DNA of 64,000 nt from Gammaproteobacteria bacterium (GTDB taxonomy: Bacteria; Pseudomonadota; Gammaproteobacteria; SZUA-229), in NCBI GenBank assembly GCA_022340645.1, contig JAJDNP010000050.1, positions 1 through 64,000 of the forward strand, given 5' to 3'. The notes under the pieces were generated by a model that saw nothing but the letters and a program-made list of their open reading frames with translations, made no database searches and was not told the DNA's origin. The position numbers and the translations under genes are program-made. Every line of letters begins with the position of its first letter. The stretch's first letter is position 1. Positions 37,724 to 47,402 of this stretch are shown piece after piece.

Positions 37724-40453
37724 ATGATTTTCAATGCCGTTAAAAAGGTGTTTGGCAGCCGTAATGAAAGGCTGATTAAAAAACACTATAAGACAGTTGC
37801 CCGCATCAATGCATTAGAGCCTGAGGTTGAAGCGCTCAGTGATGAGCAACTGGCTGCAAAAACCCAGGAGTTTCGTGATCGTCTGCAGCAGGGTGAAACG
37901 CTGGATCAATTATTACCTGAAGCATTTGCCACAGTAAGGGAAGCAGGCCGTCGAGTATTTAATATGCGTCATTTTGACGTGCAGCTTATCGGCGGCATGG
38001 TGCTGGATAGCGGAAAAATTTCAGAAATGAAAACCGGTGAAGGTAAAACACTGGTTGCAACCCTGGCGGCATATCTTAATGCATTGCCTGGCAAGGGTGT
38101 GCACGTGGTTACCGTGAATGATTACCTGGCTATGCGTGATGCAGAGTGGATGGGCAAGCTCTACGGTTTTCTCGGTATGACCACCGGTGTCAGCATATCG
38201 GGTATGGATCATGTTGCAAAAAAACAGGCATACGCGGCAGACATAACCTACGGCACGAATAACGAATTCGGTTTTGACTACCTGCGTGACAATATGGCGT
38301 TTACCGCCGAAGACAAGGTACAGCGGGAGCTGAATTTTGCGATTGTAGATGAAGTTGATTCCATCCTTATCGATGAAGCGAGAACACCTTTAATTATTTC
38401 CGGTACCGTCGGTGAAAGCAGTGATTTACACCTCAAGTTCAAGGATATTGTCAAAAAACTCGAACAGGGCCGTTTAACAAAAAAAGATGAGCCCGAGGAA
38501 GGCGATTTTTCTGTCGACGAAAAAAATAAAAGTGTTCACATAACTGAACGGGGACATCAGCGTGTCGAGGAAATTCTTGTTGAAGAGGGTATCCTCGATG
38601 CCAATGATTCCTTATACAGCGCGACAAACATCAACCTGGTACATTATCTGAATGCTGCATTGCGCGCGTTAGCTTTGTTTGAAAAAGATGTGCATTACAT
38701 CGTGCGCGATAACAAGGTTACCATCGTCGATGAATTCACCGGGCGTACTATGGAGGGGCGTCGCTGGTCTGAAGGCCTGCATCAGGCGGTTGAAGCCAAA
38801 GAAGGCGTGCCGATCCAGAATGAAAACCAGACACTGGCATCCATTACTTTCCAGAATTATTTCAGATTGTACAACAAGTTATCCGGTATGACCGGAACCG
38901 CGGATACCGAAGCGGAAGAGCTATTGCAGATTTACAATCTTGAAGTCGTTATCATTCCAACCAACAAACCCATGGTAAGAATTGATAATACTGATCTTGT
39001 GTTTTTAACACCTGCTGAAAAGTTCAGGGCCATAATTGACGATATAAAAGATTGCGTAAAAAGAAAACAGCCGGTACTGGTGGGAACAGCATCGATTGAA
39101 GTTTCAGAACATCTTTCAAAACTTCTGCAAAAAGAAAAAATCGAGCACAATGTGTTAAATGCAAAGCAGCATGAAAATGAAGCGCACATAATTGCCCACG
39201 CCGGACGACCTGGCGCGGTAACCATCGCAACCAATATGGCAGGTCGAGGTACAGATATAGTGCTTGGCGGAAATCTCGATGCTGAGCTGGCGCAAAATAT
39301 GGATGCCAGCGAAGATAGACGTAAAGAGATAATCAAGGACTGGGAGCAGCGTCATCAACAGGTGATAGAAGCCGGCGGCTTGCATGTTATCGGTAGTGAA
39401 CGTCATGAATCCCGGCGCATAGATAACCAGTTGCGTGGCCGTTCCGGCCGTCAGGGCGACGCAGGTTCCAGTCGTTTTTATCTGTCATTGCAGGATGACT
39501 TAATGCGTATCTTTGCATCAGATAAAGTTGGCGCAATAATGAAAAAGCTCGGCATGGCGGAAGGTGAAGCGATTGAGCATCCCTGGGTCAACCGTGCCAT
39601 TGAAAATGCACAACGGAAAGTGGAAGGACATAACTACGATATCCGTAAGCAGTTACTTGAATATGATGACGTGGCCAATGACCAGCGCAAGGTGGTTTAT
39701 GCGCAACGTAATGAGATGATGGCTGAAACGGACCTGTCGGAAACAATCAGGGTTATCCGTGAAGAAGTCATTAACAATATCATTACCGCTCACATCCCGC
39801 CGGGAAGTCTGGACGAGCAGTGGGATATCAAGGGGCTGGAAAATGTTCTGGATGAAGAGTTTGGTCAGAAAATGCCAATCGCTGGCTGGCTGGAACAGGA
39901 CCATATGCTGGATGAGGCAGGCTTGCGCAGCAGGATTCTGGCAATGGTTATTGAAGAATATGAGAGCAAGGAACGCATGGTTGGTTCCGAAGGCATGCGT
40001 AATTATGAAAAACATGTCATGCTGAATGTACTGGACAAGTTATGGAAAGATCATCTGGCCGCCATGGATTATTTACGTCAAAGCATCGGCCTGCGTGGCT
40101 ACGCTCAAAAAAATCCCAAGCAGGAATACAAACGAGAAGCATTTGAAATGTTCAGCGAGATGCTTGATCGTATGAAATATGAAGTAGTGACTATTCTTTC
40201 CAAGGTAAGAATACAGTCAACCGAGCAGGTTGAAGAACTTGATGCTAATGAAAATCCGGAAGTCGAGAATGTGCATTACCAGCATGCTGCTGCAGCGGGC
40301 ATGAGTCAGTCGCAGGCAGACGATGAGTCACGAGATGCAGCCGTGACTGCATCACAGCCATACCATCGCGAGCATAAAAAAATAGGACGGAATGAGCCAT
40401 GTTATTGTGGTTCCGGTAAAAAATATAAACACTGTCACGGCAAGTTAAACTAG
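37724..40453 (+). CDS. secA: Preprotein translocase ATPase SecA
   Basis: SecA is the motor that pushes unfolded proteins through SecYEG. The 909-residue protein starts [14 protein letters not shown] and has Walker [14 protein letters not shown] near residue 105, [20 protein letters not shown], the [16 protein letters not shown] and [16 protein letters not shown] helicase motifs, and [20 protein letters not shown]. The C-terminal zinc motif is complete ([14 protein letters not shown]), so it can bind SecB. The 177 bases upstream show no secM-like frame, so the arrest-peptide control known from enterics is absent here. Confidence 0.98.
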   Translation: MIFNAVKKVFGSRNERLIKKHYKTVARINALEPEVEALSDEQLAAKTQEFRDRLQQGETLDQLLPEAFATVREAGRRVFNMRHFDVQLIGGMVLDSGKISEMKTGEGKTLVATLAAYLNALPGKGVHVVTVNDYLAMRDAEWMGKLYGFLGMTTGVSISGMDHVAKKQAYAADITYGTNNEFGFDYLRDNMAFTAEDKVQRELNFAIVDEVDSILIDEARTPLIISGTVGESSDLHLKFKDIVKKLEQGRLTKKDEPEEGDFSVDEKNKSVHITERGHQRVEEILVEEGILDANDSLYSATNINLVHYLNAALRALALFEKDVHYIVRDNKVTIVDEFTGRTMEGRRWSEGLHQAVEAKEGVPIQNENQTLASITFQNYFRLYNKLSGMTGTADTEAEELLQIYNLEVVIIPTNKPMVRIDNTDLVFLTPAEKFRAIIDDIKDCVKRKQPVLVGTASIEVSEHLSKLLQKEKIEHNVLNAKQHENEAHIIAHAGRPGAVTIATNMAGRGTDIVLGGNLDAELAQNMDASEDRRKEIIKDWEQRHQQVIEAGGLHVIGSERHESRRIDNQLRGRSGRQGDAGSSRFYLSLQDDLMRIFASDKVGAIMKKLGMAEGEAIEHPWVNRAIENAQRKVEGHNYDIRKQLLEYDDVANDQRKVVYAQRNEMMAETDLSETIRVIREEVINNIITAHIPPGSLDEQWDIKGLENVLDEEFGQKMPIAGWLEQDHMLDEAGLRSRILAMVIEEYESKERMVGSEGMRNYEKHVMLNVLDKLWKDHLAAMDYLRQSIGLRGYAQKNPKQEYKREAFEMFSEMLDRMKYEVVTILSKVRIQSTEQVEELDANENPEVENVHYQHAAAAGMSQSQADDESRDAAVTASQPYHREHKKIGRNEPCYCGSGKKYKHCHGKLN

Positions 40454-40462
40454 CCTGTATTT

Positions 40463-41695
40463 ATGGCTGTTGGAATAATCGAAGCCGATAATATCCCGCC
40501 AGTCGCGGGCGTCAGGCTTGCCTCGGTTGCGGCAGGCATTAAAAAAAATGGACGCAATGACATGGTGGTTTTTGCATTTGATGAAGGCGTATCCTGTGCA
40601 GCAACATTCACCCAAAACGCCTTCTGTGCTGCACCGGTAACGCTGGCCAAAAAACACCTTTCTGCAGCAAAAAAAGCGCAGTTGTCACCCCGCGCCCTGC
40701 TAATCAATTCCGGAAACGCAAACGCGGGGACAGGCGAAACCGGCCTGCAAAATGCTGCGCAAACCTGCCAGTGGCTGGCCGATGAATTACAATGCTCCGC
40801 ACAGCAAATACTGCCGTTTTCTACGGGTGTCATCGGCCAGCAGCTGCCAATGTCTGTAATGCGGTCGGGTATAAAACAGGCGGTTACAAAACTAACCGAA
40901 GATAACTGGCTGTCTGCTGCCAGAGGAATAATGACCACGGATACGGTAATGAAGGCTGCAACAGAAACACTTATGCTGGATGGACAGAAAGTTGTAATAA
41001 GCGGCATCGCAAAAGGCGCAGGAATGATCTGCCCAAATATGGCAACGATGCTGTGTTTTATCGCAACCGACGCGAATGTGGAAAATGATTTCTTACAACA
41101 GTGCCTGTCAGATGCGGTCGCCGATAGTTTTAATGCGATCACGGTCGATGGCGACACGTCGACAAACGATGCATGTGTATTGATTGCTACGGCTAAAGCT
41201 AACAATGCGCTGCTCAACACAACATCAGCAGATGCAGGTGTATTTGCTGATAGTTTGAGCAGAGTCTGTCAGCAGCTTGCGCAGGCCATCGTTCGCGACG
41301 GCGAGGGTGCAACAAAATTTGTGACCGTGGATATTAGACAGGCAGGGTCAGGACATGAGGCAAAAAATGTTGCCTACACCATTGCACACTCTCCCCTGGT
41401 GAAAACAGCTTTATTCGCGAGTGATCCGAACTGGGGAAGAATACTGGCAGCCGTTGGCAGAGCCGGTCTGGAACAGCTGGACATAGGCGGCGTTAATATT
41501 TTTCTTGATGATGTCTGTATTGTGCGCGGCGGCGGTGTCGATGCAAACTACAGGGAAGAGCAGGGACAGACAGTAATGAATCGCCCGGAAATAACTATCA
41601 TGGTCGAACTGGGCCGAGGCAGTGAATCAGCAGTTATCTGGACGACTGATTTGTCGCATGAATATGTCCGTATTAATGCTGAATACCGTACATGA
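40463..41695 (+). CDS. argJ: Glutamate N-acetyltransferase/amino-acid acetyltransferase
   Basis: ArgJ recycles the acetyl group from N-acetylornithine to glutamate in arginine synthesis, and some members also use acetyl-CoA. The 410-residue precursor cuts itself at KGAGMICPNMATML, before the Thr that becomes the nucleophile. Other signatures are LLINSGNANAGTGETG, STGVIGQQLPM, FNAITVDGDTSTNDACV and FASDPNWGRILAAVGRAG. The start lies 9 bases after secA, with no clear separate promoter, so it is likely cotranscribed. Confidence 0.96.
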   Translation: MAVGIIEADNIPPVAGVRLASVAAGIKKNGRNDMVVFAFDEGVSCAATFTQNAFCAAPVTLAKKHLSAAKKAQLSPRALLINSGNANAGTGETGLQNAAQTCQWLADELQCSAQQILPFSTGVIGQQLPMSVMRSGIKQAVTKLTEDNWLSAARGIMTTDTVMKAATETLMLDGQKVVISGIAKGAGMICPNMATMLCFIATDANVENDFLQQCLSDAVADSFNAITVDGDTSTNDACVLIATAKANNALLNTTSADAGVFADSLSRVCQQLAQAIVRDGEGATKFVTVDIRQAGSGHEAKNVAYTIAHSPLVKTALFASDPNWGRILAAVGRAGLEQLDIGGVNIFLDDVCIVRGGGVDANYREEQGQTVMNRPEITIMVELGRGSESAVIWTTDLSHEYVRINAEYRT

Positions 41696-41798
41696 TTTGT
41701 ACTCGTCCTTTAAAAAATAACAATATATCCGCAAATGAACACAACAAATGCAAATAAAAACATCTATTAAGTATCATTGCTGTTCCGTTAACGGCCAG

Positions 41799-41924
41799 AG
41801 ACATGAACCGGACATATTCTCCAGTGACGCGCCCCATGCTTATTATTCCTGGACCATCCATGGTGGCTCAACACCCGCGTCCATGCGGGTGATGGTCACT
41901 GGTATATATGTCCGGCCCATGTCT
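41799..41924 (+). repeat. Dispersed palindromic element family A, copy 2
   Basis: Arms 41799-41828 and 41895-41924 pair at 25 of 30 positions; an inner 7-base stem (41872-41878 with 41885-41891) has a 6-base loop. The element aligns with the reverse complement of 7781-7895. Both keep the central block with CATCCATGGTGGCTCAACA, while the inner stem differs in sequence but keeps the same 7-6-7 geometry. Confidence 0.85.
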
Positions 41925-42041
41925 CGGATCAGTGTAAACAGGCCCTGAGCCAACTATATCAACCTTTTACAGAATGAATTTATATGTTAAAGGGACAGCA
42001 GTGATTAATTATTATCATTTTAAACGGAGTGAAACAGAAAT

Positions 42042-42076
42042 TACATTTGCGTTTTTTGCGTTCATTTGCGGACTAA
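42042..42076 (+). repeat. Dispersed repeat family E copy
   Basis: ATTTGCGTTTTTTGCGTTCA and then TTTGCGGACTAAA matches the family E motif also seen at 43230-43262 and 63370-63404, and in inverted form near 41729-41755. Confidence 0.6.
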
Positions 42077-42106
42077 AAAAGTTTTTAATAATGTAATTAA
42101 CTTCAG

Positions 42107-43063
42107 ATGCCAGACATTATTCATGTTGCAGTCGCAGTTATCGTGAATGATAACAGTGAGGTTTGCATCAGCCTGCGCCATAATAATTCCCATCAGGGTG
42201 GCTTGTGGGAGTTTCCCGGCGGCAAGGTTGAAGAACATGAAACTATTGAGCATGCGCTGGTTCGTGAGATAAAAGAAGAGCTTGATCTGACTATTAAACG
42301 CTCCCGTCCTTTTATCACCATCACTCATAGCTATCAAGATAAAACCGTGTGCCTGCATGTGCGAAGAATATTGCACTATCAGGGGCAGGCGCAAGGCGTT
42401 GAAGGGCAGCAGGTTAAATGGGTAGACATATCACAGCTGTCTGCTTATGAGTTCCCGGCCGCCAACCAGGCTATTATCAAGGCACTCCAGTTGCCCGAAA
42501 AATATTTAATCACCGGTAAATTTATCAATCATGATGATTTTATAAACAAACTGAAAAATGCACTGGATAATGGAATTGAACTGGTGCAACTGCGTTTAAA
42601 AAATAACAACATGGATGATATTAACCAGCTGCAGACCATAGTTAAGCATGCAGCCGATTTATGTAAGCAGTCTGGTGCGAAACTGATGCTTAATTTATCT
42701 AATGACTATCTTGATCAGCTTGACCTGTCACAAATAGAGTTTGCGGGTTTTCATGCAGACAGCAAAACTTTAAAGACCATATCTCTGGCGCCAGATGCAG
42801 AATGGTTTTCAGCTTCATGTCATAACAAGGAAGATCTGATACGCGCCGTACAATTGAATTGCGATTTTGTTGTGCTGTCACCTGTGCAGCAAACAGCGAG
42901 TCATCCTGAAATGCAGGCGATGGGATGGCTGCAGTTTTCCCGGCTGATAGAAAATATTTCCATACCGGTCTATGCCCTGGGAGGAGTATCTGAGAAAGAT
43001 ATTAACACTGCGTGGGCTCATGGTGCGCAGGGTGTCGCAGCGATTAGCGCCTTCTGGAAGTAA
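42107..43063 (+). CDS. MutT Nudix hydrolase fused to a ThiE-like domain
   Basis: The 318-residue protein has a Nudix hydrolase at about residues 1-130, with the full Nudix box from GGKVEEHETIEHALVREIKE onward (residues 38-61) and the MutT opening VAVAVIVNDNSEVCISLR. This part should hydrolyse 8-oxo-dGTP and so prevent mutations. Residues about 140-318 resemble thiamine phosphate synthase: LVQLRLKN, FAGFHADS, VVLSPVQQTASHPE and YALGGVSEKDI. Key ThiE residues are altered (SP for GP, ASH for the usual T.tK), so the second domain may lack TMP synthase activity. The fusion is widespread in Gammaproteobacteria. Confidence 0.9.
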   Translation: MPDIIHVAVAVIVNDNSEVCISLRHNNSHQGGLWEFPGGKVEEHETIEHALVREIKEELDLTIKRSRPFITITHSYQDKTVCLHVRRILHYQGQAQGVEGQQVKWVDISQLSAYEFPAANQAIIKALQLPEKYLITGKFINHDDFINKLKNALDNGIELVQLRLKNNNMDDINQLQTIVKHAADLCKQSGAKLMLNLSNDYLDQLDLSQIEFAGFHADSKTLKTISLAPDAEWFSASCHNKEDLIRAVQLNCDFVVLSPVQQTASHPEMQAMGWLQFSRLIENISIPVYALGGVSEKDINTAWAHGAQGVAAISAFWK

Positions 43064-43119
43064 GCCAGGATTCAGTCCGCGAATAATGCGATGTACGCAA
43101 TCAATTTAATCGTCATCAT

Positions 43120-43205
43120 ATGTCATCCTGAACGATAGTGAAGGATATAAACACCTGGTTATATTACTTACATCAAAGGTCCTTCACTATCGTTCAGGAT
43201 GACAT
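43120..43205. repeat. Perfect 26-bp inverted repeat between convergent genes
   Basis: Arms 43120-43145 and 43180-43205 are exact complements (core GTCATCCTGAACGATAGTGA) with a 34-base loop. It sits between the 3' ends of the mutT fusion and zapD, so it may end or protect both transcripts. A family E copy follows at 43230-43262. Confidence 0.9.
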
Positions 43206-43229
43206 TAAGTGAATTAAGATCTTGTTGCT

Positions 43230-43262
43230 TTTATTTACGCTATTTGCGTTTTTCGCGGACTA
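43230..43262 (+). repeat. Dispersed repeat family E copy
   Basis: TTTATTTACGCTATTTGCG then TTTTTCGCGGACTAA repeats the family E motif (compare 42042-42076 and 63370-63404), just downstream of the zapD 3' end. Confidence 0.6.
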
Positions 43263-43269
43263 AGGTAAT

Positions 43270-44040
43270 TTAGATTGCGCACATCGTTAATTTGAAATGA
43301 ATATCCTGTTTGCATTGTTCGGGGCGCAATGCAGGATCTTCATTGGACATAAAACGTATCGAAAAACGGTGCCTGCCGGCACTGGTTTCCGGGAAGTATG
43401 AACCATCTATAGGGATAGAAATTCTCAGCAATTGAATTGCATGGTTTGTATCAAGTGATCTCTGAAAAAAACCATGTTGTGCAATTTCATCGGTAGCTTC
43501 AGCACTTTGTCTTAAGACATCTAGAATTAACTGCACGGAATGATCCAAATGACTGAATGGCTGGTACCATTTCTGGATGTGCTGGTGTCGTATTTCCTTC
43601 GGCAAGGTAAACCAGTGCCTGAGCATGGGTAAATCAAAGTCACAAATGCTGCCAGGGACCGAGCTTTTTTGCGCTATGGCAGAAAGCAGTTCAATATTTT
43701 TTGTATCCTGGCCAAACTGCCCGCTAATTCCCTGCAAGTTTGCTATGTGTTTTTGTATGTTGTTTAATAAAGATGCCAGCTGTGATTGATCTATTTGCGG
43801 GCGTTTGGACAATCGTTCAAGTCGCGAGTGTTGTCGTTCCAGCTCTTTGAGTACCTCTAACTTGATGTCTGTGCGCGTGGTATACGCAAGTAGCTGTAAT
43901 ATCGAATCAATAGCAATACGGTTATTCCAGTGAGAATCATGTTGCAGATGAAAAGAATATTCCTGAAACAGTTTTTCCAGGCGCAAGAAAGAACGTACTT
44001 TTTCATTTAGTGGCTGTTCGTATACGTAATATTCTGTCAC
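43270..44040 (-). CDS. zapD: FtsZ-bundling protein ZapD
   Basis: ZapD (YacF) crosslinks FtsZ filaments and stabilises the division ring. The 256-residue protein begins YYVYEQPLNEKVRSFLRLE, the family hallmark, and contains FQEYSFHLQHDSHWNNRIAI, SSVPGSICDFDLPMLRHW and SIRFMSNEDPALRPEQ. Length is typical. It is the last gene of the coaE-zapD pair, 124 bases behind coaE. The small zinc protein gene yacG, often placed next to it, is absent here. Confidence 0.94.
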   Translation of the reverse strand: MTEYYVYEQPLNEKVRSFLRLEKLFQEYSFHLQHDSHWNNRIAIDSILQLLAYTTRTDIKLEVLKELERQHSRLERLSKRPQIDQSQLASLLNNIQKHIANLQGISGQFGQDTKNIELLSAIAQKSSVPGSICDFDLPMLRHWFTLPKEIRHQHIQKWYQPFSHLDHSVQLILDVLRQSAEATDEIAQHGFFQRSLDTNHAIQLLRISIPIDGSYFPETSAGRHRFSIRFMSNEDPALRPEQCKQDIHFKLTMCAI

Positions 44041-44164
44041 AGTAAAAGTGCTTTAATTTATTTATTGCTAATGAAAAAGTTTAACATGTTCTATATTACA
44101 GCAAATTTTACACTTTTTTTCACCTCCGGGTGACACGATTTTACTTAAGCGTATTCGATCTGGC

Positions 44165-44791
44165 TCACCCTGGTGATGTATTCATCGTGGACAAGTTTAT
44201 GTATTTATTATGAAGATGCAGAATTTTGGCTTCCAGTTCTTTGAATGTATAGTTGTTTTCGATTATATCGTCTGCGCCACTTAAGCGCCTTTCGTCCGTT
44301 ACCTGGCTGTTAATTATTGAGCGAATCTCATCTATATCCCGGTCATCACGACATTTGATTCTTTCGATTCGAGTTTTTTCATCTGCTGTAACAACAAGTA
44401 TTCGGTCAGCAAGGTCAGCAAAACCGGTTTCGAACAATAACGGAATGACGACAATGATATATTGTGGAGGATTGGTGTTTGCATTAAGCGACTGGATCTT
44501 GTTTTTTACTTCGATTCGTATCCTGGGGTGCAGTATATTTTCTAATTGCTGCTTTTTTTCTTTATTCTGGAAAACAATTTGTGCCAGTTTTTTTCTGTTC
44601 AGCGTACCATCCTGATTAAGAATGGCCTGCCCGAAAACACTGACAATCTCATTTAAGACAGACGGATTATTAATTACGAGTTCACGCGCGATGATATCAG
44701 TATCAATCACCGGTATGCCGAGATTCTCAAACAGGTTTGAGACGGTTGTTTTGCCACTGCCTATACCGCCAGTTAATCCGACTGTTAGCAT
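44165..44791 (-). CDS. coaE: Dephospho-CoA kinase
   Basis: CoaE phosphorylates dephospho-CoA in the last step of coenzyme A synthesis. The 208-residue protein has the P-loop GLTGGIGSGKTTVSNLF at residues 5-21, VIDTDIIARELV, HPRIRIEV, VIPLLFETGF and VVTADEKTRIERIKCRD. It lies between pilD and zapD, a common arrangement. The 281 bases upstream, toward pilD, contain no gene, and I saw no clear terminator or promoter. Confidence 0.96.
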   Translation of the reverse strand: MLTVGLTGGIGSGKTTVSNLFENLGIPVIDTDIIARELVINNPSVLNEIVSVFGQAILNQDGTLNRKKLAQIVFQNKEKKQQLENILHPRIRIEVKNKIQSLNANTNPPQYIIVVIPLLFETGFADLADRILVVTADEKTRIERIKCRDDRDIDEIRSIINSQVTDERRLSGADDIIENNYTFKELEAKILHLHNKYINLSTMNTSPG

Positions 44792-45072
44792 GCCTGGCCC
44801 AAATAATTCACAGCAATGCAGAGTTTTGGGTAAATATTAGTGAGAACAGTTTGTGCGATTCTTCGAAATGCATAGTTGATGCCATGGCTCCAGGAGAATC
44901 GTGCCCAAAATAAATAAATCATGGGGCCGCTTGTGTTTTTCTAAACTGCATAGCGTTACAGGATGTATAGTGTGCTTTAACATATAACTACATTAATAAT
45001 CATAACCAAATTATGAATGATACTCGCAGCGCTCCGATGAAATATTTGGGCTAATACCCCGACAAGATTGTG

Positions 45073-45975
45073 TTATGGTAAAAAAGAGAGATATGTAGTG
45101 TTGACTTTATCACCCCATAATAATGCAATCCAGCCTGCAATCGCCAGATAAGGGCCAAATGGTATTGGCTGCCGGTGTTTTGTTCTGCCAGCTACCAGCA
45201 TGGCAATACCAGTAACAGAACCAACAACAGAAGATACAAGGATAATTTGTGGCAGATAACTGTATCCGGTCCATGCCCCCAGTGCGGCGAGCAGTTTGAA
45301 ATCACCGAAGCCCATGCCCTCTTTCCTGGTTAGCAATTTGAATAAATAATAAACAGACCAGAGAATTAAATAGCCGGCCATTGCTCCTGTGACACTGGAT
45401 TCTAAATCTGTAAACAATTCAAAAAAGCTTAAAAACAGACCGCACCATAATAACGGAAGGGTTATATTGTCAGGTAATAACTGTTTCTTCAGATCGATTA
45501 ATGTGAGCGCAATTAATACCCAGGTAAAGCATAAAGCAGCCAGTGTCTGCAGGCTGACACCATAGGTATCCGCGACGATAACAGAGCTTATGCCGGTCAG
45601 CAGCTCTACAAGCGGATATTGAATCGAGATTTTTTCACCGCAGGAGGAGCACTTCGCTTTCAGGAATAAGTAGCTAATCACGGGTATGTTTTCCCAAAAG
45701 TGTAGTTTATGCCCACATTTGGGACATGCTGATGCAGGCGTCGCCAGATTCATCGCCAGTAGATTTTTGTCGAATTCGGGCGGATCGAGTTCCAGGAACT
45801 GATGGCACTCAAGTTTCCAGTTGCGTTCCATCATCACAGGCAGGCGGTAGGCAACAACGTTTAGAAAACTGCCGACGCATAAACCTAAAAACAGGGTAGA
45901 GCCATAGAACAGCCACGGGGATGACTGAAATGCGATAATCAGGTTTTCAAAGACAAGCTCAATATTTTCCAGCAT
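45073..45975 (-). CDS. pilD: Prepilin peptidase and N-methyltransferase PilD
   Basis: PilD cleaves the leader of type IV prepilins and methylates the new N-terminus. The 300-residue inner membrane protein has the N-terminal zinc tetra-Cys module (CPKCGHKL at about residue 83 and CSSCGEKI) and about eight helices. The two catalytic Asp are visible: LTLIDLKKQLLPD and GFGDFKLLAALG. It would process the PilA precursor encoded at 50238. The gene lies 168 bases behind pilC. Confidence 0.96.
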   Translation of the reverse strand: MLENIELVFENLIIAFQSSPWLFYGSTLFLGLCVGSFLNVVAYRLPVMMERNWKLECHQFLELDPPEFDKNLLAMNLATPASACPKCGHKLHFWENIPVISYLFLKAKCSSCGEKISIQYPLVELLTGISSVIVADTYGVSLQTLAALCFTWVLIALTLIDLKKQLLPDNITLPLLWCGLFLSFFELFTDLESSVTGAMAGYLILWSVYYLFKLLTRKEGMGFGDFKLLAALGAWTGYSYLPQIILVSSVVGSVTGIAMLVAGRTKHRQPIPFGPYLAIAGWIALLWGDKVNTTYLSFLP

Positions 45976-46143
45976 GTGATAAACCCGGATCTTTCCCTGA
46001 GCTTCTGTATTGCATTATCAGATACATCTTGTTTTTTAAAATACCGTTATTTTTTATGATAGTCATAGTGAAATGGAGTATTTACAGTGTTCCTGTGAAA
46101 TATCCGGGTTAACAGCGGGAACTGGTTAATAGTATAACGAAGC

Positions 46144-47373
46144 TTAAACGACTTCACCCATCTTGAAGATAGGCAGGTACATGGCGATAACCAGGCCGCC
46201 AATGACAACAGCAAGGAATGCCATAATCATTGGTTCCATCATCGCGGTTAGATTGTCGACGGCATCATCTACGGCGGTTTCGTAATAGTCTGCAACTTTA
46301 TCCAGCATTTCATCAAGCGCACCGGATTCTTCGCCGATACCGACCATCTGGATGAGCATATTGGGGAATAATTCCTTGTTCTGTGCGAGACTGGCCTGCA
46401 GAGTTGTGCCGGTAGCAATGTCATCTTTTACTTTCATGATTGCCTTCTGGTATACACTGTTACCAGATGCGCCGGCAACAGAATCCATGGCCTCAACCAA
46501 AGGTACGCCGGCAGCGAACATGGTTGCAAGGGTTCTTGCGAAGCGGGCGATTGACGAGTTTGTCGTTAATATACCTATGGCAGGCAAACTAAGTGCCAGT
46601 TTGTCGAGGAAATTTCTAAAGGCTTTTGATCTGGTTTTTGCCTGTTTAAATCCATATATCAATGCGACAATGATGCCAATAAACAGCCAGACATTTTCGA
46701 CGAGCAGGTCAGACAGGCCAACAACAAACAGGGTAAATGCGGGTAATTCCGCGCCAAAATCGGCAAACATATCAGCAAAGGTTGGCACAACAAATATAAG
46801 AAGAATTGCTGAAACAATAACGGCAACAACAAGCACTATTATCGGATATGTCATTGCTTTTTTGATTTTACTTTTTAATGCTTCGGTTTTTTCTTTATAG
46901 GTGGCTATTTTTTCAAGCAGTGTCTCAAGTGCACCTGATTGCTCACCGGCATCAACCAGGTTGACAAATAATTCATCAAACTGAGCCTGATGCTGAGCTA
47001 ATGAACTGGCCAGAGTACCACCGGCTTCAACATTAGATTTAAGCTTCAAGATTAATTTTGTCATGCTGGGGTTTGAGTGGCCTTCTGCAACAATATCAAA
47101 AGCCTGCACCATCGGTACGCCGGCCTTCATCATGGTGGCCAGTTGACGGCTGAATACCGCAATATCTTTTGTGGTAATGGGTTTTTCTCTTGGAGCAAAT
47201 AAACTGCTGCCTTTTTTCCTGATTCTTCCTTTTTTAGGTGTTAAACCCTGTTTGCGTAATTCTGCTTTGACAACATCGGCACTGGCGGCAACCATTTCAC
47301 CTTTTACGGTTTGACCTTTTTTATTTGTGCCTTCCCAGGTGAAACTTGCATTTTTTGTTTTTGCCTTAGCCAT
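46144..47373 (-). CDS. pilC: Type IV pilus inner membrane platform protein PilC
   Basis: PilC is the polytopic platform below the pilus, linking the assembly ATPase to pilin addition. The 409-residue protein has two homologous GspF domains, each with a helical bundle and helices: FSRQLATMMKAGVPMVQAFD at about residue 75 and FARTLATMFAAGVPLVEAMD at about 280. A short basic N-terminal part (KNASFTWEGTNKKGQTVKGE) is typical. It ends YLPIFKMGEVV. It is 29 bases behind pilB. Confidence 0.96.
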   Translation of the reverse strand: MAKAKTKNASFTWEGTNKKGQTVKGEMVAASADVVKAELRKQGLTPKKGRIRKKGSSLFAPREKPITTKDIAVFSRQLATMMKAGVPMVQAFDIVAEGHSNPSMTKLILKLKSNVEAGGTLASSLAQHQAQFDELFVNLVDAGEQSGALETLLEKIATYKEKTEALKSKIKKAMTYPIIVLVVAVIVSAILLIFVVPTFADMFADFGAELPAFTLFVVGLSDLLVENVWLFIGIIVALIYGFKQAKTRSKAFRNFLDKLALSLPAIGILTTNSSIARFARTLATMFAAGVPLVEAMDSVAGASGNSVYQKAIMKVKDDIATGTTLQASLAQNKELFPNMLIQMVGIGEESGALDEMLDKVADYYETAVDDAVDNLTAMMEPMIMAFLAVVIGGLVIAMYLPIFKMGEVV

Positions 47374-47402
47374 TCGAATTATCCTGATAAATATTAATTT
47401 GT

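Larger units (their letters stand above)
41696..42106. other. Gap with nested repeats between argJ and mutT
   Basis: No coding frame is supported. The gap holds a family A palindrome (41799-41924) flanked by inverted copies of the family E motif: its complement at about 41729-41755 and the direct copy at about 42042-42076. The whole arrangement is a nested repeat island between two same-strand genes. Confidence 0.6.

Noticed and set aside
41799-41924. Family A element as a rho-independent terminator or CRISPR fragment
   Set aside because: Arms are split by about 66 bases of conserved centre with no T-run, and no regularly spaced repeats exist.
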